Assembly (NCBI GenBank): GCA_030015575.1
Contig: JASDDO010000028.1
Span: 21,803,154 to 21,867,153 of the forward strand
From: Agapanthus africanus
Taxonomy: Eukaryota; Streptophyta; Magnoliopsida; Asparagales; Amaryllidaceae
Reading direction: 5' to 3'
DNA: 64,000 nt
Shown here: piece by piece, positions 12,125 to 22,843 of the stretch
How the letters are laid out: every line of letters begins with the position of its first letter
Numbering within the stretch: the stretch's first letter is position 1
Position numbers and translations under genes: made by a program
Notes under the pieces: generated by a model
Databases searched by the model: none
What the model saw: the letters and a program-made list of their open reading frames with translations, nothing else
Told to the model about the DNA's origin: nothing

Positions 12125-12689
12125 GAATCTGTTCCCCTCCGAAAGACGGCGCGACATGGCGTCTCTTGCCTGAAATTCGGGGCAGATGCTAATTAGTGCT
12201 ATCCGTCCACCTCTCCGAAGATGCCAAGTTGATTCATGGCACCGTGTATCGAAGGTTTAAACGGATGCGGCCGATGTAGCAGACTTCATCAGATTCCCCC
12301 TCGTTTGAGGGGGTTTTGATTGTGGGGACGCTCTTCCCTGCAGGCGCAAGCCCCTGCAGTTAATTACGCTACCGCATTGCGGTAACAACTTTCTCCTTCT
12401 CCAGATGGTCACTTCGCGTCGTGTGTGTTTGTTTTGTGTTTTGTTGCCCGTGGATTGTTTACGGAGACCGAGTTATGTCGTCGCTCGTAGGGCGTGGACT
12501 AGTCCAAATCCGTATTATCTTAGATTTGGGTTTTGGGGTTTGGTTTGAGGATACGTTAGCCATACTTGAGGCCAAGATCAACTCAAATGTTTGTTAAGGA
12601 TACGTTAGTCCGGCCTGAGACTAAGATCAACTTAACGGGATCGTTTAGATCCGACAAAAGAGCGTTTGGGCTCTATTGTTCCAGTTTAA

Positions 12690-13290
12690 GGACATAGTGG
12701 TCCATCGTATGTATGGCCGTCGAGACCCGTCACCTCTCTGACGACGTTGAAGGATTACAACGACAGATATCATAGGAGTTCAGAGATGTACCCTTGAACC
12801 GAAGTTGATTGGGGGGATTTATAGTCCAGTCTGTTTGAAGGTTTAAGGATACGTTAGCCATATTTGAGGCTAAGATCAACTTAAACGGGATCGTTTAGAT
12901 CCGACAAAAGAGCGTTTGGGCTCTATTGTTCCAGTTTAAGGACATAGCGGTCCATTGCTAGTTTAAGGACATTGCGGTCCGTGGGTAGTTTAAGGACGTT
13001 GCGGTCCATGGGTAGTTTAAGGACATTGCAATCCAAGGGTAGTTTAAGGACATTGCGGTCCATTGTTAGCTTTAAGACATCTCGATCAAGGTTAAGGACG
13101 TCGTAGTCCATGGGTTTAAGGACCCCACAGTCCATTGTTAGTTTTAAGACATCTCGGTCAAGGTTAAGGACATCGTAGTCCATGGGTTTAAGGACCCCAC
13201 AGTCCGTTGTTAGTTTTAAGACATCTCGGTCAAGGTTAAGGACGTCGTAGTCCATGGGTTTAAGGACCCCACAGTCCGTATCAATGCGTG
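12690..13290 (-). repeat. 27-bp and 60-bp repeats, GTTTAAGGACnnnnnGGTCC type
   Basis: About five 27-bp units (12940-13065, core AGTTTAAGGACATTGCGGTCC) are followed by three longer units of roughly 62 bp (from about 13070 to 13280) in which the AAGGAC core alternates with AAGACATCTCGGTCAAGG. Each unit holds an imperfect dyad GGAC...GTCC. The phrase GGCCGTCGAGACCCGTCAC flanks the array on both sides (12715 and 13290, the second diverged). The array is within the transcribed part of the Tat LTR. Confidence 0.8.
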
Positions 13291-13574
13291 GTCATCGGGA
13301 CCCGTCACTTCTTTGAAGACGTTGAGGGATTACAACGCCAAGTATCAAAGGAGTGAAGAGATGTACCCTGGAACCGGAGTGGATTAAATAGTCTTTGGCC
13401 CAATTTGCGATTGAGACCAATTAATTTTGTTTTGAGCCCATTGGCCCAGTTAATTACGAATTGAGGACTTATGGCCAGTTTGGGCTAAGTCCAATCATGT
13501 CTGGGACATCGGCTTCCTGTTGATCCATTGAAGGAGAGGCTTTGCCTCTGGCCATTTAGCCAATTGGGCTAATG

Positions 13575-14690
13575 CCTAGTGTTAAAGACTAAAGACTAAT
13601 CAGTGTTAAACACTGGGAATGAGATTGATAAGTTAGTGTTTAACACTAAAAGATAGTTGGTGTCAAACACCAGCAACAAGGCTTTCAAATTAGTGTTAAA
13701 CACTAAAACAGTCCAGTGTTAAGCACTGGCAACAGAATTTCCAAATTAGTGTTGAACACTAAGGTAACCAGTGTTGAACACTGTGAATAAAGTTCTTTGC
13801 TTAGTGTTGAACACTAAGGCCAAACAATGTTTTAACACTGGATTCAGGGGTCCCAATTTAGCGTTAGACGCTGAGGCAAGAGGGGTCACGTGGCAGCACG
13901 TGAGGGCGCCCTCCCTTCATTTGTTCTTCTGAGACTATCGCATTTTTCAGAGCATCACGTGCCATCACGTGACGGGCATTCAAATGCTTATATGTTAAAG
14001 CTTCTGTCAAGGGTCACGTGGGTCTCGTGGGGCACTGCCTCAAGGGGGCTTTATGTAGATCTTTGGGGGGGTCACGTGGTGACACGTGACCCCGCTTTTA
14101 TGTAGTTGTTTAGAAGATCTGTTAATCCCTTTTTAGGAATTAAATTCCTCGTAGGGTTGAACCCTGACAATAATTTCAGAGGAATTAAATTCCTACTTCC
14201 TTTTGAAGAGTTGAACTCTGAATTTCCTGTAGGAATTAAATTCCTCATATATGTGCAGAACCGAATAGGGTTGAACCCTAAAAAAAGCTTTGGGGAATTA
14301 AACTCCCACTCTCTGTTAAAGAATTATTCTAGGAAATGAGATTAAGGGAATTAAATTCTCGTTGTTTTAACAGAACTAAGTTTTTAGCTAGGGTTAAACC
14401 CTGATTCTTTTTGTTCTGAAGGAATTAAATTTCCATAACACAGGGTCAAGCCCTAATTTTATTTTAAAGGAATTAAATTCCTATAGTTCTGTAAGAATTA
14501 AATTCTCGTGCTTCTATTCCCTCTCTATGCTTTGGATCTGCATGGCAGGATCTCAACCCATTGAGAATTAAATTCTCAACTTCAAGGGGAGATGCGCACT
14601 TTACAGATCCTCTATCAAAAAGAAAAGAAATATGCCCTTCTGTTTTATATCAGGGTTAAACCCTGTTGAGAATTAAATTCTCTTTTCTTT
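13575..14690. repeat. Family of 13-bp palindromes with matched arms
   Basis: About 25 palindromes share the plan NNNN-TT-R-AA-N'N'N'N'. From 13575 to 13870 the arm is mostly AGTG (AGTGTTAAACACT at 13602), with variants GGTG/CACC (13659) and AGCG/CGCT (13861). From 14130 to 14690 two types alternate: GGAATTAAATTCC (for example 14137, 14230) and AGGGTTGAACCCT (14154, 14267), with AGAG/CTCT (14208) and GAGAA/TTCTC (14565, 14670) versions. In most copies both arms change together. Further copies lie outside this span (15091). They fall in the Tat LTR, downstream of its TATA box. Confidence 0.85.
13880..14095. promoter_or_regulatory. CACGTG (G-box) dyad cluster, downstream group
   Basis: Seven CACGTG hexamers form three complete dyads of the form CACGTG-4 bp-CACGTG plus one incomplete dyad (near 14013). 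They interrupt the palindrome array and lie about 0.75-0.95 kb downstream of the LTR TATA box in element direction. Confidence 0.75.
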
Positions 14691-14814
14691 TAAAAAGCCT
14701 TCCCTCTCTTACCTAGGGTTTTCTTTTGCAGAAGATCCAAATTCCTCAAAGTATCAAGGCTCTCTCCCTTTTCTTCCCTCTGCGTGTATATCCTTTTTTT
14801 GTGTCTCTTGGCTC

Positions 14815-14824
14815 CTATTTATAG
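14815..14824 (-). promoter_or_regulatory. TATA box of the Tat LTR promoter
   Basis: The minus strand reads CTATAAATAG, a near-ideal plant TATA element, about 850 bp inside the LTR start. It agrees with the minus-strand orientation deduced from the coding part and with the position of a U3/R boundary. Transcription would start about 30 bases further left, near 14785. Confidence 0.65.
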
Positions 14825-15124
14825 AAGAAGCAGCCGAGTCAATTAGTTTTTTGACGAATCTTCATTGAGAGATTTGATTTGCATCCATCATTCGTTTTGG
14901 ACCTTTGGATTATTAGGTGAATTTTATTCACCATTGGATTTCAAATCCAGGGATTCTCCTTTGTTATTTCTGTTAGATTTAAAGGGGAAATCTTTCCAAA
15001 TTCGAGATTTTCCCATAGATAGATGATATTTAATTACCTCTAAATCTTTAATTTAATCGATTGCTTTTGGAAAGATTTGAGAGGTCTTTTCTCAGAATTT
15101 AATTCTGTTGACAAATGGGCTTTG

Positions 15125-15620
15125 AAGTTGGTCACGTGTGGCCACGTGACCCTTGGTCACGTGTGGGCACGTGACCCCCTTAGAACGAGCCTTCTTCCTT
15201 CTTTTTGCGCTCTGTTTTCTGGTTGCTACTTAGCTATCACGTGCCACCACGTGACAACTAGTCACGTGTGAGCACGTGACCCTGGCATGGAGCCTTCTTC
15301 TCGATTTAACCGGAGAATGAGTCTGATGTTTTGAGTGTCACGTGCCAACACGTGACCCTGGTCACGTGGGAGCACGTGACATCCTCTGAAGCCTTTTTCT
15401 TGATTTGATCATGGAACCGTTGTGTCTTTGCCGCTGCTTTTAAATGTCACGTGCCGACACGTGACCCAGGTCACGTGGGAACACGTGACCCTTTCTGAAG
15501 CCCCTTTTCTTTGATGTATTTAGGAAACTGAATTTGCCTTGCCGATACTTTTAGGTGTCACGTGCCCACACGTGACTGCTGGTCACGTGTATGCACGTGA
15601 CGTGTATGCACGTGACCCTC
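15125..15620. promoter_or_regulatory. Tandem array of paired G-boxes in the Tat LTR U3
   Basis: Twenty-one CACGTG hexamers occur in about 490 bp. They form dyads of the form GTCACGTG-NNNN-CACGTGAC (the four-base spacer is invariant in length but not in sequence). The dyads come two by two within a larger unit of about 107 bp repeated five times (first boxes near 15132, 15237, 15337, 15446, 15557). The last unit has an extra box. CACGTG is the core site of plant bHLH and bZIP factors. The array lies 300-800 bp upstream of the TATA box, where enhancers of an LTR promoter belong. Confidence 0.85.
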
Positions 15621-17763
15621 TTCTGAAGCTTTTTCCATAAGCTTTTCTGATTTTAAATCAGGAAACATATGGCATCCCCAAGCGGGAGCTAGCTTTTCAC
15701 TAAGAGGCAGAAACAACCACGCAAGATAATAAATATACAATGCAAAGGCGAGGATCAAAACTCAGAAATACAACAAGAAACTAAACATCAATGAGAAAAC
15801 CAGAAAACAGTAATATATACCTGAGAGCGACTCTAAGGCCGAAAGAATATACAATAATGATTTCTAAGTCTACTAAAGATACAATTCTGGTTGATGGAGC
15901 CTTTAACTAGATACAACTGAAATATAATGTACATGTGCAATGGTGGTCACGATGCAAGTGAACCCACCTACCAAGCAATCACCCGAAAGAAATGATGTTC
16001 CAGCAAGACGTAATGGAACCTGTACGGCGAACCTGCAAGAAAACTGTGGCACAACAGGGATGAGTTGTCAACTCGTGAGTAGAAGACATCACCGAGTAGT
16101 AATCGCATGTATGACGATCTCCTAGGCTATACAATACTATAATATTAGAATAATGATACGATAACATCCTCATACTATAACACTGAAACATCTAGTAGTG
16201 GTAAGGGTAATAATCTAAGCATAAGTGTAAAACCAAGTACTCGTGTCACTGCCTCAAGTAGCAACATGTCATATATATGATGTATGAATGTATCATCAAT
16301 GGGTATGTCCAGTATCGATACACAAAATCATCAGAAAATCTGAGTGCCCAACATCGACACTCGAAATATCATGAAAACCGTGTCCATCAGTGACACATCA
16401 TTCTCATATCTTGTGCTCCGTCAGTTCGGATCGGCCCAAATCATCTGATCACATGATTACGGTCGGTATCCTCCGGATCTCCGCCGCGTCAAATATCACC
16501 GGTAGGTAGTCCTCCCCTGTCAGGCTCATTGTTTACAACTCGAGCTTCTTGCCCCGGGGTACCTTACCGGGTACACCACGTATCCGAAACGATTCATCCT
16601 ACTCCTCGAATCGGGTCTCGAAAACCAACTCAATCAAAAAAACTCATGGTGGACGCCATATACATCATATCACGAGAAAACTGCAACTTGCATTTTTAAA
16701 ATGATAATAGGTTTATAAAATTCTTGCGGTTTTCCCCCAAATCCAGAAATCTCATGGAAAATCCAAAATCTCAAAATCATGAGCCAATGAACAGTGAATA
16801 TCGGCATAAAGCTCCACAATATTGCATAATAGAATGAATATATAAATGCATAGGGTATCTAAGTAAGGAATGCAATATCTAAACTAGCATATGAGAGAAA
16901 GTATACTAATAATGTGTTGAAACTACCAACTAGCAGGTTATACCAATGAAGTAATGTTTTCTAAAGTGTACGTGACATGGCAATTACCGATGATGATGTG
17001 TGTGAGCCGGCAAGCAAGTGTACGTGTAACATACGCATCATTGGTAATGGTGTTAGTGTCCTAACAGACAGAATTCATAATAGCTAAAGAAACGCATGTA
17101 ATAAATATGCAATACAATGAGGACAACATAAACATATCAGAAAAGTGAATAGTAAATGCAACATTATAAAATATACATATCAATGTACGAGTCATACGGT
17201 TTTAGTGTTTTGAAATAGCACGAATCGTGGTTTTTAGAAAAGTAGGGGCTACGGTACTTTTGAGAAAAGATATGTCCTTTGAAAAATCAGTAGCATCCCT
17301 CTGGTTGTCTTTTGAAAATACTCATGATTCGTTGGTTTTGAAAATAGGTATGACTCGAGCCTAGTCTAGCATCTACCTAAACAACTAAAAGACTAAACTA
17401 AGGAACTAGTCGGAAGGATAAGAAAATCTACATATATTCCGAGTCGATATACCTAGAAGTCAGCGATCCAGCCTCATAGCGTCACGTACTGTATAATACA
17501 AAGTACTGCATCTTCGAGTCAAAAATGCGGATCAATCATCTTATATGTCTCGTACGGTAATATCCATTGTACGACATCCTCAAAATCGAGGGTACGGGTT
17601 AAAATCATACATAATATCATCATTCGTACGGTATCATCATCGTACAATATCATGATCAGGGGTACGGATCTAAGGTCTCGTACATTCTAATACCATCAAC
17701 TCACATATTATCGTATGTATGAATACATATCGCCCAACGATCCATTATAATATCATATCATAT

Positions 17764-19293
17764 TGTTCAGTTGATACTGCACTTTTAATATGACATTTCC
17801 TTACTATTTATATATAATAAAAGATGTTTATTATAAATATGACACATATAAGGGTTTATCCGTAAAAATACTATTTTCATGTGTTTATATATTATAATTA
17901 ACATTATGAAGGGAAATGTAAGCATATAATATTCATGTAATATTTGGTCTATTTAAATATGCTTACTTTATTAAATATTTTTGACCAATTCTCTTAAAAC
18001 TAAAATATCATGACAAATGTTTAGATAATATCTCAATAAAAACAAATTCTACTAATATCATTTATTGAGATAATTGTGCAGGAATTATATCATGACAGAA
18101 ATCAAGGAAATCCGAGTTGGCGAAATCAAATCTGTCGAAGATATTCAAGTAAATTGAAGAAACCAATTCTGGCAGAAATGTAGAAAATATTTTCAAAGTT
18201 TAGATATTCAAAAGATCAACAGGTGCTACAGATATGAAGCCAAAGAAATTAGAGCCCATGATCCCACCAGAAGGAGGCGGATTCGCGGCTAAACCCACAT
18301 ATTGGCCGCGGTTTCGCCGCACATTTGAAGAGTTAGGATTCTGGAGTTTTTTGGTTGGAATCCTAACAGATAGTTACCATATTAGGAAACTAGGTTTCTG
18401 GCTCTGTGACTATAAATAAGGACCGAGAGCCTTTTAGAAAGATTATCAAACCGACGTGATCACGAAGTCCACGACGGCTCAAGAATCCTGGTTGATCATC
18501 GACAGTTCATCTACCTCCTTAAGAAGAGATCGAGAAGCAAACTAGGGTTTTGTAATCATTTTCTAAAGGAACAAAGTGTACTTGATCTTGTTGATTAATA
18601 AAGGTAGTTTTATTCTATTGCATTTTCTTTTCTTCATGATTTCTATATTTTCTTTTCCCAACATGCGCGAGTAATTCTCTGCTTGTTAGGGTTCGTAGGA
18701 TTATGGTAGATTAATGGATGATGAAGATCCTTAAACTCTGTTTACGTCCTATAAAGTTTATAAACTTTATCAAAAGAATAGTTTACATCCTAATCGGGCG
18801 CACTATCAATTCATTGATATTCACGACCATGATTAAAGATTAGATTAACAATTGTTTTGGTAAAGGCTAGACATGAACGGAGATCCATATCAAGATAGGG
18901 GTTAAGAGTGGGAACCCTTTTTCCTCCATAAACCCTAATCTACATGCATCATTGTCGATCTAGTTTTAAATCTATTAAAGAATAAGAGGAGTAATCTTAA
19001 TTAATCATCCATAACTACTAAATCTTAACGAACCCTACAAGCCCCCTTCTAATATAAAACTTACATCCGTAGTTAATCTAGATCTATATCATGCATCCGT
19101 GTTTGACGTAGATCTAGAACCTACAACCATTCTTCATCATTCATTATTCTTCCTCCTTTCATAATCAATACACCTAAAGTAAGATTAAAAGATTAAACGT
19201 TTCCCTGAGGACGACCCGTACTCATCTCGGTCTAGCTATACGCGACACCGTTATTGATTGGGGTTAACTACTACACATAAAACAGATCAATCA
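17764..19293 (+). mobile_element. Athila-type solo LTR
   Basis: The segment starts TGTTCAG and ends ATCAATCA, is flanked by the direct repeat CATAT (17759-17763 and 19294-19298), and is absent from the partner LARD LTR near 31884. The ends match the plan of the Athila LTRs in this window (TGTTCA...AACAATCA). Its last 100 bases share the layout of the Athila LTR end (CTGAGGACGACCCGTACTC). A TATA box (TATAAATAAG, 18411) and a GC-rich palindromic stretch near 18286-18325 lie at comparable positions. At 1530 bp it is close to the 1.58-kb Athila LTRs. It is probably left by recombination between two LTRs of one insertion. Confidence 0.8.
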
Positions 19294-19387
19294 CATATCA
19301 CGACTCAAACATATATCATAATCTCACGGTATCATGCCCGATCATATCGACTCATCTCCACATACCACATACTATCCTCATCACCCG

Positions 19388-19500
19388 TGTATATGTATAT
19401 ATATATACACATACACACACACGCATACACACATACATATACACACACACACACATATACACACAAAATCATGTATGTGTGTGTGCGCGTGTGTGTGTGA
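19388..19500. repeat. Microsatellite (TA)n/(CA)n/(GT)n
   Basis: Mixed dinucleotide runs lie in the LARD 3' LTR. The partner LTR has the same site expanded differently, as GTAT and GT runs at 31980-32080. Confidence 0.85.
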
Positions 19501-20771
19501 CTACATATAACCTGCGATTCCCCACCAAGATAATCATCCTATGGATAGGTCTTCCTAGATCAACCAAATCTAACCTAAGGTCTTCTAAATATCATATTCT
19601 TTAAGTATCCAAATATCACATCCAAACTTACCAATATGATAATACCCTATTCTACTGTTGCGGAGGTGCTATACGCCATCCACCCAACTTCCCCTGTAGA
19701 TATATATCTACTCATCTCGATCCTCGCTTGTCAAAGTCGATGACGCCACTCTCTCCTCGTCATCCCGAAGTCCATGCGAAGGTACCTACATTTCAAATAC
19801 GTCGCATTGTAAACAAGAATCAACACGAGAAAACCGAAACGACAAACTAAGTGCGCATAGGTTAGAACCTACGGCCTACGCATACGAGACTAGCCAAATA
19901 AATCTTCGATGTTGATGTACAAACGTCAAATCACTGAGTCAAAACCCAAATACCAAAATACAGGTCTTAAAAAGTCGCAAAACCAAAACAACGGCTCAAG
20001 AAAACGCTCTCAGATTTGCCTCCGGTGAGAATTAGGAAAAGTTGCATATAGGATAGGTCTAATTAACTGATAATGGAGTAGTGGACCAAGCACGAACCCC
20101 ATCCATTACCCCCAGGCCGCAAATTGCGGCCAAAAGCAATTTATTTGCGGCCAAGTTCTCAAGTTATGGTCTCGGGTCTCTAGGGTAGATTCTAGGTTGC
20201 CTGCACGACTCACTGTAATCGCTATAAAAATTTCAGGGTTCTCGGGATACAACAGATCTCTATATATCCTCATAAATTCCATAAAATCCGATATCGACAG
20301 ATCCATAGTTCTCATTTTGAGGTTTAGTCTCAGGTTTTTCCCATAATTCTAACACTACAGGGGTTGTGGTCACTAATTACACCTTATATACACCTTCACA
20401 ATTTAAATTATCTCCTAAACCTATTCTAGGAATTTCTAACTTCACTAAACCCCCACATAATTAACTCTAAGTTATACTAGTAGGGTAGGAAGATAATACT
20501 TAACTAAAGATATAGGATTTACCTCATTTGGCAACTCAAGAAATTTCTTGGGTTGCCCAAAGTCTTCAAAACCTTAACTTGATACCACCATAGTGTTTAG
20601 GGTTAGCTTAAGATCAATATTTCTGAAGTGGGTGTGAGGTTTTGAATGGGTTTTGGGGGTAGTGTAAGAAGGTAGAGGAGGTGGTAGGAGGTGGAGAAAT
20701 GAGATGAAGGAAATGAAGATGTGAGGTGAAGAAAGAAATGAGCCATGGTCAAAGCCAAGAAGAATGTGGAA

Positions 20772-20805
20772 ACTTCTCCCCCCCCCCCCCCTCTCTCTCT
20801 CTTAC
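20772..20805. repeat. Poly-C and CT tract
   Basis: A run of about 14 C followed by CT repeats lies in the LARD 3' LTR. The partner LTR has a shorter version at 33358-33375. Confidence 0.8.
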
Positions 20806-21224
20806 CCATGATACTTGTCCCATCACTCTCTCTCATCTATTTTCTTTTCCCTTTTTATTTTGTAAGAAAAAAACCCAATATCAAAACCAATACCATACAA
20901 ATAAAATATGGTTCAACAATGTAACAAGTGTTTGTACATGCTATGGTGCATGCCTTATGCATAAGCTTAATTAATGCAAAATTAGCAACACTAATCGAGT
21001 TTAGTAAATAACCTATTTACAATTAATTGTATAATAATTCATAGAATTCCCAAATCATATAAATACCTTCAAATCAGTAATTTTACCCAATTATTTTCCA
21101 AGTTATTGGTATATAATTATACATTTTCATTAAAACTAATCTCCATACTTTTAACATATCCCTAATACTTATTATTTAATTAGTTAAATTCCGAAAATAA
21201 TATTTTACTTTTTGAAATGTTATA

Positions 21225-21240
21225 ATCTTCCCCCCTTAAA
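21225..21240 (-). other. Polypurine tract of the LARD-like element
   Basis: The minus strand reads TTTAAGGGGGGAAGAT directly before the LTR start. This is the form commonly seen before Tekay/Del-type 3' LTRs, which suggests a chromovirus ancestry for the LARD. Confidence 0.75.
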
Positions 21241-22843
21241 TAAATTCGGTCCCCGAATTTAAATTTAACCCCCCAAATACTTAAAATATTTCAGTCAATA
21301 AATCAAATCAACGGGGCTCCGAGTATCATGAATACACAAAACATATCGTGGCGTAATGCAGGCGCATGAAAAACGAGTGTAAAACTCAAAATAAAAACTT
21401 CTTCAATCATCACGCAATCATCGGAGTTATGGCGAAAGTATAAATGTCAAAATCCAATATGAAAACCAACATGATATAATCAAAACCATAACATGTATAT
21501 TGTATGCATCGTTGTGAAATCGTCAAAAATCCGAATAGAAATGCATCCAAAACCTTTTTCAAATCGCGTGCGATGCGCAAATCACGGCACAACTGGCGGA
21601 CGTTTCTTTATAAGGAAATAAATATGTATATATGTATACTTATCTTTTGTTTACATATACGTCCCGCATTTTGAAAAATATTAGAAGGGTTTCCTTCGTA
21701 AAGTTTCGTGTCATCATGGACACATAAGAAAATATTGAGACTATAGCTCCTTCTTGGAAATCTCTTCGGCAACTATCGACGCATGCAAAAATACTCAGTT
21801 ACTGTCCTCAGACCAGTCATGTTCGGTTACTAAACCATATAGTATATAAGTCATGAAAACATGATGCTCAACAGGAAATCATCCCAAAAATGTAAACAAG
21901 AATATCACGTGCGTCTGCTGCGCACGGAAATCAAAATCAATGCATGTGTCATACATGTGTACAGAAACAAAATCTAAGTGCAACGGGTGTGCACGAAAAC
22001 ATCTGTCAAGTGCAACGGGTTTGCATGACAACAATATCAGGTGCATCAGATATGCATGAAGAATCTCGATTTAGTGCATTTGGTGTTATACAAAATCGCA
22101 TCAGGTGCGCCATGTGCACGCAAGAATCTCAATCAGGTGCACATGGTGCACGAAAAAGAATATCGAGTATAAAAATCAAAATCAACGGCATACAACATAC
22201 ACCGATTCAAATCAAGTATACCGTGGTATAAACACTCATAAACCTGTGTATTTGCGTGCACAAAACCAAATCTATTACCGAAAGCACGTATAAACTACGC
22301 AGCATAAGTCAAAATCATATGCAAACCATATGCACGAAATCAAATCAATATCTCAGAATGTATAATAAACAAAATCAAGTGCAATGGGTATGCACAAAAT
22401 GAACATCAGTACAACAGATACATGGAACACGAATCGAGTGCAACCATGGTGCACATAAATTCCAATCAAGAAACTAAATCATCAGAATACCGAAATAAAA
22501 TGATGAAAATGCGATCTCTAAATCGCCAAGACGAAATATAATAACAGTCGTCGAGATGCATCGAAGGCTGGCAGAGCAAGAATATCAACTTGCATTTTGC
22601 CCACGGTCTGGCATCCTCTGCCCTTAGGTTCTCATCTCTCTTTGTGGATTACCAGTTATATGTCCTCTTTGGCTTGACAACCCGATTCGGGGTACCGACG
22701 GAAACAATCCCGTTCTAGCGCTTCTCTAAAGATCTCCTGACCAATTAACATAGTCGCTCGTAACGTATCGTGTCAATGATGGCAATCTCTTCCTACTAAG
22801 GGTGTGTGATAAATCTAATCCTGTGTCCAAGTCTTCTCGTGTA
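21241..22843 (-). mobile_element. LARD interior, 3' half, no recognised gene
   Basis: This stretch lies between the polypurine tract and the TR-GAG insertion. No open frame longer than about 100 codons resembles a known domain. The part at 22560-22840, read on the minus strand, has a faint gag zinc-knuckle look (CGTxNR pattern), which I would not call. Its main content is the 32-bp repeat array at 21905-22460. Confidence 0.6.
21905..22460. repeat. About 32-bp tandem repeats with GTGCA...TGCAC cores
   Basis: Cores such as GTGCAACGGGTGTGCACG recur near 21978, 22010, 22041, 22074, 22104 and 22137, spaced 30-33 bp. More diverged copies occur to 22460. Each core is an inverted repeat (GTGCA/TGCAC) around six variable bases. 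The spacer is A-rich. The array lies inside the LARD interior. Confidence 0.75.

Larger units (their letters stand above)
1..15667 (-). mobile_element. Ty3/gypsy LTR retrotransposon, Tat lineage, 3' end outside window
   Basis: Reading leftward on the minus strand, the order is 5' LTR (12130-15667), primer site (12106-12124), gag (about 12.0-8.8 kb), protease, reverse transcriptase, RNase H, a second archaeal-type RNase H, integrase (ending about 2.74 kb), and then at least 2.7 kb of repeat-rich 3' region. The domain order gag-PR-RT-RH-aRH-INT is the hallmark of the plant Tat lineage. The right end falls cleanly inside another element: the sequence right of 15667 matches the unbroken copy at 29796 onward. 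The 3' LTR is not in the window, so age by LTR comparison is not possible. The coding part is a fossil, open in long stretches but with about five breaks. Confidence 0.85.
12130..15667 (-). mobile_element. 5' LTR of the Tat element (3.5 kb)
   Basis: On the minus strand it begins TGTTTCC at 15667 and ends GGGGAACA at 12130, five bases before the primer site. The right end coincides exactly with the break in the LARD LTR, which fixes that boundary. A TATA box on the minus strand (14815-14824) divides it into a U3 of about 850 bp, rich in CACGTG dyads, and a long transcribed part full of palindromes and 27-bp repeats. A hairpin near 12290-12328 matches one in the gag-only element's LTR. A shorter LTR ending at 12386 was considered and rejected. 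The partner LTR lies outside the window. Confidence 0.7.
15668..21224 (-). mobile_element. 3' LTR of the LARD-like element, interrupted
   Basis: It matches 29796-33806 almost throughout. It is interrupted by the Tat element at 15667 and by an Athila-type solo LTR at 17764-19293. Without the solo LTR and its duplicated target it measures about 4.0 kb, matching its partner. It contains a CA/TA/GT microsatellite (19388-19500), a CT and C-run tract near 20778, and the GC-rich palindrome GGCCGCAAATTGCGGCC at 20116. The first 290 bp of the partner (29505-29795) have no counterpart here, as expected if they lie beyond the Tat insertion. Confidence 0.85.

Noticed and set aside
12130-12386. A 257-bp LTR for the Tat element, similar in size to that of the gag-only element
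   Set aside because: The TG at 12386 is possible, but then 12387-15667 would be an unexplained fragment that happens to end exactly at the LARD break with a good LTR end and contains a minus-strand TATA box. One 3.5-kb LTR explains all of this.
12923-13255. 110-codon minus-strand frame with a repeated DVLKL peptide
   Set aside because: It is produced by the 27-bp and 62-bp repeats of the Tat LTR; no start context, no domain.
21905-22460. CRISPR-like array (32-bp period, palindromic repeats)
   Set aside because: The variable part is inside the repeat core, spacers are similar to each other, and the setting is a plant retroelement.
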